From contig PWPN01000195.1 of the NCBI GenBank assembly GCA_003557125.1, forward strand, positions 1-5,227: DNA of 5,227 nucleotides, in the 5' to 3' direction. The DNA is from Phycisphaerae bacterium. Its GTDB lineage: Bacteria > Planctomycetota > Phycisphaerae > UBA1845 > PWPN01. The position numbers and the translations under genes were made by a program. Of this stretch, positions 1 through 4,528 are shown in pieces. Numbering within the stretch: position 1 is the first letter of the stretch; each line of letters opens with the position of its first letter. Below the pieces are notes generated by a model that worked only from the letters and a program-made list of their open reading frames with translations, had not been told where the DNA came from and did not search any database.

Positions 1-1135
1 CACGGGCTGCGGCGAAGGTGCGCAGCGATTGGCCGGACAGGCACCCGACCTGCGCTCCAGCGATCGAACGCACACCGATCTCTGAGGGAAAAGTGACAGC
101 CCGCAAGTCGAAGGCATTGGCAGCCATCGCCAGCCGTTCAGCAGATGACTCGTCAGGGACCGGAACGAGCGCAAGGCTCGCACCCTGTGCGCGGAGCGGC
201 TCGAAGAGGGTTTCGCCCAAGGCGCCGCCGCCGGTGCGTTGTTCGACGAGCGATCCCGGCACGACACCGACGGTCAGCGGGCGCGGCGAAGTGCAGGGGG
301 AACGTACGGCGGGCTCGTCACTGAGCAGCCGATCCCGCCATCGCGGCGCAACGACGACTCGGCGTGGGTAATCCAGCCGGATCGTCGCGCTCACGAGCCC
401 ATCGCCGGTCGGGCCGGCCCCGGCTGCGACGGTTCCGTCGACGTTGACGATTCGGCTCTGCCCGACGTAGCTGAACCCGGGCATCTCCAGGCCGCTTTTG
501 TCCGCGCAGAGGATCGGCAGAGCGAACTCGCGCGCACGGGCCGCGACGAGGAACTCGACCTGGGGGTTTTCATAACAACCGGGAGTCCGGGCCGTGTTGA
601 TCCAGCAGGTGGGCATCGCGATGAAGCGCGCCCCCCGGGCTGCCAGCGTGGCGACGATTTCGGGGACGCGCATCTCCGCGCAGATGACGACACCCAGCGG
701 CCCGAACGCGGTGTCGACGATGTCGAGCTGCTTACCGGCCTCGTACCAATTCGCGTCGGCGTTCCAGAGAAACCGTTTGTGGACGCGACCCCGTTCGCGA
801 CCGGTATCGTCCAGGACGACGGCGCTGTTGTGGAGGGCTGTGCCGGTATCCTCGACGAACCCGCAGACGATGTGAAGGCGGTGTTGTGCCGCGCGGTCGG
901 CCAGCCATGCCACGAACGTTTCGCCATCCATGTGCTTGCCCGAACGGTACGAGGCCACCGACCCGAGCAGATAGGCGGGGTACGCGCATTCCGGGAGCAC
1001 GAGCAGTTGGGCACGTTGTTCGGCAGCACCCGTGATGCACGCATTAATCGAGGCCAGTGTCGCTTCGGCCTCGTTCATTAGACGCGCCGTCACCTGGCCG
1101 ACGGCGACTCGGATCTGTGTGTCTTGGCCATGCAT
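1..1135 (-). CDS. Carbon-nitrogen hydrolase (nitrilase superfamily), 3' end off window, with second degenerate nitrilase-like domain
   Basis: Enzymes of this family hydrolyse non-peptide C-N bonds in amides, nitriles or carbamoyl compounds in the cytoplasm; the substrate here cannot be read from sequence. The frame is open from ATG at 1135 to the window edge (378 residues). Residues 8-265 form a complete nitrilase domain: LLVLPE with Glu49, GRVHKRFL with Lys120, a family-typical second Glu at 132 (NWYEAG), and VVICAEMR with nucleophile Cys152. After a linker, residues 286-378 repeat the fold's landmarks without the catalytic ones: LALVPV puts Val326 in place of Glu, and VGCLSGQSLR puts Gly368 in place of Cys. 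No signal peptide is visible. A GAGG lies about 3 nt before the ATG, a weak ribosome site. The gene is divergent from the J-protein gene. Family assignment is firm; the second-domain reading is my inference from an ungapped by-eye alignment. Confidence 0.9.
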   Translation of the reverse strand, partial: MHGQDTQIRVAVGQVTARLMNEAEATLASINACITGAAEQRAQLLVLPECAYPAYLLGSVASYRSGKHMDGETFVAWLADRAAQHRLHIVCGFVEDTGTALHNSAVVLDDTGRERGRVHKRFLWNADANWYEAGKQLDIVDTAFGPLGVVICAEMRVPEIVATLAARGARFIAMPTCWINTARTPGCYENPQVEFLVAARAREFALPILCADKSGLEMPGFSYVGQSRIVNVDGTVAAGAGPTGDGLVSATIRLDYPRRVVVAPRWRDRLLSDEPAVRSPCTSPRPLTVGVVPGSLVEQRTGGGALGETLFEPLRAQGASLALVPVPDESSAERLAMAANAFDLRAVTFPSEIGVRSIAGAQVGCLSGQSLRTFAAAR

Positions 1136-1144
1136 GGTCCTCGC

Positions 1145-1173
1145 ATCGTAGGCCTGCCTCCGCGGCTTTGCAA
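1145..1173 (-). promoter_or_regulatory. Possible promoter of the C-N hydrolase gene
   Basis: On the minus strand TTGCAA (1173-1168) and TACGAT (1150-1145) are separated by 17 nt, each matching 4 of 6 bases of the sigma-70 boxes. Transcription would start near 1138, only a few bases before the ATG at 1135, giving an almost leaderless message. TTGCAA is its own reverse complement, so this -35 is the same hexamer used by the opposing promoter. It is a weak match and tentative. Confidence 0.25.
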
Positions 1174-1195
1174 CGGCTTGTGCGCTCTCTATAAT
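1168..1195 (+). promoter_or_regulatory. Sigma-70-like promoter of the J-protein gene
   Basis: A perfect -10 hexamer TATAAT lies at 1190-1195 in otherwise GC-rich DNA, with TTGCAA (1168-1173, 4 of 6 to TTGACA) 16 nt upstream. The predicted start is near 1202, leaving a 5' leader of about 34 nt before the ATG at 1236. I see no CIRCE inverted repeat and no heat-shock sigma-factor boxes, so there is no sequence evidence for heat-shock control. Confidence 0.6.
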
Positions 1196-1235
1196 TCGTC
1201 GTCTTCGTGACACCGACAGATGCAGGCGAAGATTC

Positions 1236-2261
1236 ATGGCCCAACGCGACTTCTACGAGGTTCTCGGTGTGTCCCGCTCGGCATCGCCCGAGGAGATCCG
1301 CCGTGCGCATCGGAAACTCGCCAAGCAGTACCACCCGGACCGCAATCCCGACGACAAGACGGCTGAAGCCAAGTTCAAGGAAGTGCAGAGCGCCTACGAG
1401 ATTCTCAGCGACCCGAAAAAAAAACAGGCCTATGACCGGTTCGGGTACGCCGGGGTGGGCGCCGGAGCCCCCGGATCTCAGGGGCGAACGGGCTGGCGGT
1501 CGGGGCCGGCCGGCCCGCATGTGTATACGTGGCGGACGGGCAACGGGCCGGATATCCCCGTCGAGAACCTTGAGGATCTATTCCAGGTATTCGCCGGGGG
1601 CGAAGGGGCGAATCCCGAAGCGGGCGCGAGCATCTTCGAGCAGTTTTTCGGGCAGCGCAGTCGAGGTCCGCGGACGCGCAGCCGACGTCCGGCCGAACGC
1701 GGGCGGGCACAACGCGGCCACGATGTCGAGCACCCGCTGTCGCTTTCTTTCGAGCAGGCGGTGCATGGGACGACGCTGGACGTACGGCTGACCCTTTCCG
1801 GCGGGCGAGCGGAAACCGTTCAGGTCAAAATCCCCAAGGGTGTTGCGGATGGGCAGCGCATCCGGGTGCGCGGCTATGGTGAGCCCGGGCCGCGCGATGG
1901 CGCACGGGGCGACCTGTACATCGTTTGCAAGGTCAAGCCCCACCGCTATTTTCGGCGCGAGGGGAACGATATCCATCTCGATCTCCCCCTCACCGTCAGC
2001 GAAGCGGCCTTGGGCACGAAAGTGGAGATTCCCACCCCCTTCGGCCGAACAGTTCTGACCATTCCTGCGAGCACAGCCAGCGGTTCCAGGTTGCGACTGA
2101 AAGGCAAAGGCGTCCAGCCGCCCGGCAACAAGCCGCCCGGCGATTTCTATGCGGTCGTGAAAATCGTTCCGCCCAAGCCTCTTTCGCCGCATCAGGAGGA
2201 ACTGCTCAAGGCCTTGCGCGACAGCGGGGAGCCTTCACCGCGTGAGGGGCTCGGCTGGTAA
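1236..2261 (+). CDS. Class B J-domain co-chaperone (DnaJ/CbpA-like, no zinc finger)
   Basis: J-proteins deliver clients to cytoplasmic DnaK (Hsp70) and stimulate its ATPase. The 341-residue product has a J domain at 5-70 with the essential HPD at 33-35 and a typical helix IV (KKKQAYDRFG). A linker of about 90 residues follows, Gly-rich but Phe-poor, with two acidic/aromatic patches (LEDLFQVF at 112-119, SIFEQFFG at 132-139) and an Arg-rich stretch at 141-160. Two C-terminal substrate-binding domains span about 163-240 and 243-325; RYFRREGNDIHLDLPL and ALGTKVEIPTPFG are family signatures. No CxxCxGxG motifs exist, so this is not canonical DnaJ; length fits class B/CbpA. The ATG at 1236 begins right at the J domain; its ribosome site (AGGCGA) is weak. 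Codons 61-63 form an uninterrupted run of nine A. No dnaK or grpE is in view, so it may be an accessory J-protein. Confidence 0.93.
   Translation: MAQRDFYEVLGVSRSASPEEIRRAHRKLAKQYHPDRNPDDKTAEAKFKEVQSAYEILSDPKKKQAYDRFGYAGVGAGAPGSQGRTGWRSGPAGPHVYTWRTGNGPDIPVENLEDLFQVFAGGEGANPEAGASIFEQFFGQRSRGPRTRSRRPAERGRAQRGHDVEHPLSLSFEQAVHGTTLDVRLTLSGGRAETVQVKIPKGVADGQRIRVRGYGEPGPRDGARGDLYIVCKVKPHRYFRREGNDIHLDLPLTVSEAALGTKVEIPTPFGRTVLTIPASTASGSRLRLKGKGVQPPGNKPPGDFYAVVKIVPPKPLSPHQEELLKALRDSGEPSPREGLGW
2229..2252 (+). other. Stem-loop at the 3' end of the J-protein gene
   Basis: GAGCCTTCAC pairs with GTGAGGGGCTC across a CGC loop, giving ten pairs (one G-U) with a single bulged G. It lies inside the last coding codons and ends 6 nt before the TAA. 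No T-run follows, so it is not a standard intrinsic terminator; it could protect the 3' end of the message or be chance in GC-rich DNA. Confidence 0.3.
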
Positions 2262-2333
2262 GCGTGGGGGTTCCCCCCCGACGGGAGGGCTCGCGCGGTC
2301 CTGTCTGGCATACACGTCGCACATGGTGCAGCC

Positions 2334-2339
2334 TACAAT
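2334..2339 (+). promoter_or_regulatory. Possible -10 element ahead of the membrane-protein pair
   Basis: TACAAT (5 of 6 to TATAAT) lies in the 189-nt gap after the J-protein gene, 112 nt before the next start. No convincing -35 hexamer lies 15-19 nt upstream. The same TACAAT followed by G recurs at 4372 ahead of the oxidoreductase leader. If real, the two downstream membrane genes can be transcribed without the J-protein gene. Confidence 0.3.
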
Positions 2340-2450
2340 GGCCTACGAGTCGGTGGTCCCGTCGGAGCAGCCCGAGGGGCCGCCCGAGGCGCTGAAAGTC
2401 GGGTCTACGTCAGAGAGGATGGTCTTTAAGCTCTTTTGCGGTATTTACCC

Positions 2451-2870
2451 ATGGCTGGCGTCGAGGAAAGCAGCAGAAAACGCGTGGCCTTGGCCGTGCT
2501 GCTCGTCGGCATCGTCCTCATCCTGATCGGGGCGGGTGCGATCCTTTATCAACTGCACCTCGTTGCGATGCGGGATCCTGGGTTTGTACCCCCCGCTGCG
2601 GGGGGATCGCTGCCGGTGGCCGTGGTCATCCAGAGAGTTCTTTTTCTTTTACTGTTACTGGTGCTCGTCTTCTGCGTGGCGACGCTGACGTTCATGCGGT
2701 TCAGCCGGCGGTTTCGCCAGTGGCTGTTTCGCAGGCCTTTGCCACCGACGCCGGCGGATGATGTATGGGTGACGCACCGGCTTCCACCTGACCTCGACGG
2801 GCCGGACCTGAAAGGGGACACGGGAGAGGTCTCATCGCCGCCTGACGAACCGGGACCGTCTCGGAATTGA
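2451..2870 (+). CDS. Small two-helix membrane protein, function unknown
   Basis: I do not recognise the family. From the ATG at 2451 the product is 139 residues. A basic N-terminus (SSRKR) precedes a hydrophobic helix at about 12-34. A short outside loop at about 35-55 (RDPGFVPPAAGGSLP) follows, then a very hydrophobic helix at about 57-80 containing seven leucines in nine residues, then a strongly basic segment (RFSRRFRQWLFRR, 83-95). The charge pattern predicts both ends in the cytoplasm. The tail from about 97 is Pro/Asp-rich and likely disordered. A TTG at 2436 is in frame, but ATG is preferred; neither has a well-spaced Shine-Dalgarno. A stop at 2427 rules out a longer form. The next gene starts 56 nt downstream and also encodes a two-helix, cytoplasm-facing membrane protein, so a shared complex is plausible. 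Confidence 0.75.
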   Translation: MAGVEESSRKRVALAVLLVGIVLILIGAGAILYQLHLVAMRDPGFVPPAAGGSLPVAVVIQRVLFLLLLLVLVFCVATLTFMRFSRRFRQWLFRRPLPPTPADDVWVTHRLPPDLDGPDLKGDTGEVSSPPDEPGPSRN

Positions 2871-2914
2871 GCTTGGCAAGAGGGTCGCCCGAAGCCGACC
2901 GAGAGCATCAAGAC

Positions 2915-2921
2915 GGGAGGT
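2915..2921 (+). promoter_or_regulatory. Shine-Dalgarno site fixing the start of the TPR-like gene
   Basis: GGGAGGT sits 5 nt before the ATG at 2927. This decides the start: the frame stays open upstream to a TTG at 2867 that overlaps the previous stop codon, but that TTG has no ribosome site. It is the strongest such site in this three-gene cluster. Confidence 0.7.
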
Positions 2922-2926
2922 TGCAC

Positions 2927-4147
2927 ATGTCGATGACGCAGGAAACGTCCACATTGCCGTCCGGTCCTCCACGCGGTATGGAACCTTCTGGCCAGAACGG
3001 ATCGAACGAAGAGACTCTTACCACAGCCACCCTGATGAACAACGAGGAACCACTGAAGAACGCCAGGTCGCGCGGCCCGGCGGACGTGTATGCCTTGGTC
3101 GTGGCCGCGATCCTTGTCGGGTTTTCAGCCGTCGTTGGCGGTGTCGTCGCGCGTGTTCTGATACGCTCGATCGAAACGGCGCCGGCCGCCGTGGAGGTCC
3201 TCGCGTGGGTCGGCGGATTCGTGGCGGTCCTGACAGCCTGTGGTTTGCTTTTGGGCCTGGCGACGGTCGTGCGTCGCCTGGTCTTGCTGGCGACGCAGGT
3301 CGACCAGCTCGCTCAGCACACAGCCATCCGTGCCGAACAGGAGGCGGCTCGCGAACCGGAGCCGGCCATCGATCCGCGTCAGCTCGACTTATTGCAAGAG
3401 ACTCTCGGGGAGATCAAAGAGCTGCTCGTGCTGCCGGAAGAGCAGCGTGAAAGGCGGTTTCGCGTCCTGGCCGAACGTGAGATCGGCGCCCGGCTGGAAA
3501 ATGCCCGCGCACTGGCAGCCTGCCGCGACTTCCACCGCGCGCGGAGGCAGTTGGCCCTGTTGAGCGAACGGTTCGGGCCCGATCCGCGGATCGAACAGGC
3601 CCGCACGGACGTTGAAGAGGCCACCCGTCAGGCCCAGGAAGCGGATGTCGAGACGGCCCGCGATGAAATCAAACACCTCGTCCATCTCAACCAGTGGGAT
3701 CGGGCCGAGCATCTTGCACGCGAACTGGCCGACAAATATCCGGAAACCAATGAGCCGATGCGCCTCATCGAATACGTCTGCCGGGAGCGCCAGCTCTTCG
3801 AGCAAAGGCACCGGCTCCGCATGCACGAAGAAATTCAAAAACACGTCCATCAGCGACGCTGGCAGGATGCGGCCGAGGCGGCGCGCCGGTTCATCGCGAC
3901 GTTCCCGGTCGGCGTCGATACCGATGCGCTTCGCGGCCAGCTCGAAACGCTCGAAGCCAATGCCGAAATCCAGACCCGTCAACAGCTCGAAGGCGAGATC
4001 AAACAGCACCTTCAGCGCAAGGAGTACTGGGACGCCCTGGCGATCGCGCGTCGGATTATCGCCGACTACCCGTTCAGCCCGCAGGCCAACGCCCTCCGCA
4101 ATCGGCTGCCGGCCCTCGAAGAAATGGCTCGACGGAACCCCAAATGA
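2927..4147 (+). CDS. Membrane-anchored TPR-like helical-repeat protein
   Basis: The 406-residue product has a polar, probably disordered N-terminus (1-50). Two transmembrane helices follow at about 54-79 and 90-116, joined by a loop of about ten residues; basic flanks (NARSR, VVRR) predict both ends in the cytoplasm. A charged, coiled-coil-like stretch spans about 120-185. Four tandem helical repeats fill about 192-406. The pattern is EIK-HL, an aromatic, DxA, AR-IA, then Y/F-P. The aromatics Phe202, Trp257, Trp312 and Tyr367, the alanines 205/260/315/370 and the Phe/Tyr at 216/271/326/381 are each exactly 55 residues apart. The helix A/B part resembles TPR, but the period is longer than the usual 34, so each unit probably adds a third helix. 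TPR-type repeats bind partner proteins; no catalytic motif is visible. The position behind a J-protein and a small membrane protein suggests a scaffold at the inner face of the membrane (inference). Confidence 0.8.
   Translation: MSMTQETSTLPSGPPRGMEPSGQNGSNEETLTTATLMNNEEPLKNARSRGPADVYALVVAAILVGFSAVVGGVVARVLIRSIETAPAAVEVLAWVGGFVAVLTACGLLLGLATVVRRLVLLATQVDQLAQHTAIRAEQEAAREPEPAIDPRQLDLLQETLGEIKELLVLPEEQRERRFRVLAEREIGARLENARALAACRDFHRARRQLALLSERFGPDPRIEQARTDVEEATRQAQEADVETARDEIKHLVHLNQWDRAEHLARELADKYPETNEPMRLIEYVCRERQLFEQRHRLRMHEEIQKHVHQRRWQDAAEAARRFIATFPVGVDTDALRGQLETLEANAEIQTRQQLEGEIKQHLQRKEYWDALAIARRIIADYPFSPQANALRNRLPALEEMARRNPK
3500..4144 (+). repeat. Four in-gene tandem repeats, 165-nt (55-codon) period
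   Basis: The units begin near 3500, 3665, 3830 and 3995. Units 2-4 share the opening EI(K/Q) and align without gaps over 26 residues; unit 1 is the most diverged and unit 4 is short because the protein ends. Similarity is visible at DNA level too (GAAATCAAACA and GAGATCAAACA at the starts of units 2 and 4), which suggests internal duplication rather than chance helical similarity. Confidence 0.75.
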
Positions 4148-4371
4148 TCAGAGCCCCCCTCGGGGCAGGCCAACTCCAAGGAAGTCTCTCGATCCTTTTA
4201 AAGCATGGATTTGCTTAACGCATTCTATGAGTACTTCCGGGGCAGTGCGCCATCCTGTCGGATCCGGCTACGCACTTGCCTGTAGCGGAGCGTTTTGAAA
4301 GGGTTTGAGACGACGGATGGAACCCGGCCGGTCATGACAGGGCCGTTGTGGCAGGGGGCGGGGGGATACTT
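4148..4371. other. Intergenic stretch between the TPR-like gene and the leader promoter
   Basis: I see no gene I can support here. The stretch is less GC-rich than its surroundings around 4178-4240. It holds a small hairpin directly after the stop codon (GCCCC/GGGGC at 4153-4166, loop CCTC, no T-run), a better terminator candidate at 4263-4296, and a G-rich block (4351-4365) just before the TACAAT element at 4372. Confidence 0.5.
4263..4296 (+). terminator. Candidate intrinsic terminator of the membrane-protein operon
   Basis: TCCGGCTAC pairs with GTAGCGGA (eight pairs with one bulged G, loop of ten bases). Three bases later comes a TTTT run at 4293-4296. It lies about 115 nt after the TPR-like stop codon and before the next promoter element, the right place to end that transcript. 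The T-run is short, so efficiency is uncertain. Confidence 0.4.
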
Positions 4372-4377
4372 TACAAT
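4372..4377 (+). promoter_or_regulatory. -10 element of the oxidoreductase leader
   Basis: TACAAT (5 of 6 to consensus) would place the start near 4384 and give a leader of about 145 nt before the GTG at 4529. The best -35 partner, TTGTGG at 4346-4351, is 20 nt away and matches only in its first three bases. This is an assignment on the -10 box and context alone. Confidence 0.45.
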
Positions 4378-4378
4378 G

Positions 4379-4406
4379 CCGTCTTGCCGTGTCGTTGCCG
4401 AGACGG
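4379..4406 (+). repeat. Inverted repeat at the predicted transcription start
   Basis: CCGTCTTG (4379-4386) and CGAGACGG (4399-4406) are inverted copies, eight pairs with one G-U, around a 12-base centre. If transcription starts near 4384 the left arm would be mostly missing from the RNA, so this may be a DNA operator for a repressor rather than an RNA hairpin. With an earlier start it would be the first stem of the leader. Confidence 0.4.
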
Positions 4407-4423
4407 AGGCAGAATAGAACGAT

Positions 4424-4525
4424 ATGCAGTCATCTTGGCCTTGGGCCTGGATACTGCAACACGGTCGGTGCTGGACTCCACGACCCCCCTTGCGGGAGTC
4501 ACATGATTTGACTCAGGAGGTTTGA
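4424..4525 (+). CDS. Candidate Trp-rich leader peptide (33 aa)
   Basis: The frame runs from ATG at 4424 to TGA at 4523-4525, encoding 33 residues. Four are Trp, with residues 5, 7 and 9 giving W-P-W-A-W and a fourth at 17; a Pro-Pro pair follows at 21-22. It spans the AGGAGG ribosome site of the next gene and stops 3 nt before that gene's GTG, a geometry that allows translational coupling. A GGAGG lies upstream (4405-4409) but 14 nt from the ATG, longer than optimal. A stop at 4415 closes the frame just before the ATG. The Trp codons lie in a strong hairpin, the layout of a ribosome-stalling leader. The short length and poor ribosome-site spacing mean chance is a real alternative. Confidence 0.35.
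   Translation: MQSSWPWAWILQHGRCWTPRPPLRESHDLTQEV
4425..4458 (+). promoter_or_regulatory. Leader hairpin containing the Trp codons
   Basis: TGCAGT (4425-4430) pairs with ACTGCA (4453-4458). Past a bulged C, ATCT (4432-4435) pairs with GGAT (4449-4452, one G-U). Past a T-T mismatch, GGCC (4437-4440) pairs with GGCC (4444-4447) over a TTG loop. That is 14 pairs in 34 nt, the strongest stem I can find in the leader. The three clustered TGG codons of the leader frame (4436, 4442, 4448) fall in its upper half. Confidence 0.5.
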
Positions 4526-4528
4526 CTC
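4474..4528 (+). promoter_or_regulatory. Mutually exclusive pairings around the ribosome-binding site
   Basis: Segment GGAGTCA (4495-4501) can pair upstream with GACTCC (4474-4479), or downstream with TGACTC at 4509-4514, or with TGACTC at 4523-4528. Only one pairing can form at a time. The last would enclose the AGGAGG (4515-4520) in a loop and end against the GTG; the middle one abuts AGGAGG. The upstream one leaves the ribosome site free. There is no T-run, so any switch would act on translation rather than termination. The complementarity is seen; the switching is inference. Confidence 0.4.
4507..4528 (+). repeat. Direct repeat TTTGACTC flanking the Shine-Dalgarno AGGAGG
   Basis: Two identical copies of TTTGACTC (4507-4514 and 4521-4528) are separated by exactly AGGAGG (4515-4520), the ribosome-binding site of the oxidoreductase, which lies 8 nt before its GTG. 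This site and a TGA at 4523 in the same frame fix GTG 4529 as the start. Confidence 0.7.

Noticed and set aside
391..1044. Minus-strand ORF of 217 codons inside the hydrolase gene
   Set aside because: It is out of frame with the real hydrolase and has a Ser/Arg/Pro-rich shadow composition.
239..1081. Long plus-strand ORF (280 codons) over the hydrolase gene
   Set aside because: It lies antisense to the nitrilase frame, whose translation gives an intact catalytic triad. This frame's product has low-complexity Arg/Asp/Gly composition with no recognisable motif.
1578..2192. Minus-strand ORF of 204 codons opposite the J-protein substrate domains
   Set aside because: The plus-strand frame encodes clear class B J-protein signatures over the whole interval; this is an antisense shadow of GC-rich coding DNA.
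2266..2289. GGGGG-TT-CCCCCCC followed by GGGAGGG after the J-protein stop, as a terminator
   Set aside because: A two-base loop cannot close the first pairing, the alternative is a short C/G stem, and no T-run follows.
2242..2526. 94-codon plus-strand ORF bridging the J-protein end and the small membrane gene
   Set aside because: It overlaps both neighbours in another frame, has no ribosome site at its start and ends in Ser/Cys-rich shadow sequence. The stretch from about 2320 to 2450 looks less random, so a small protein there is not fully excluded.
3389..4009. Minus-strand ORF of 206 codons opposite the TPR-like repeats
   Set aside because: The plus-strand frame has the exact 55-residue repeat and a strong ribosome site; the antisense frame merely mirrors its Glu/Arg/Leu-rich codons.
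4178..4199. AAGGA/TCCTT stem followed by TT as a terminator
   Set aside because: Only five mostly A-T pairs over a ten-base loop, too weak; the hairpin at 4263 is the better candidate.
4205..4285. Micro-ORF of 26 codons (MDLLNAFYEYFRG...) in the intergenic region
   Set aside because: It has no Shine-Dalgarno before the ATG, ends inside the candidate terminator hairpin and has Arg/Cys-rich sequence after residue 13. It could be the decayed start of a gene, but nothing supports expression.
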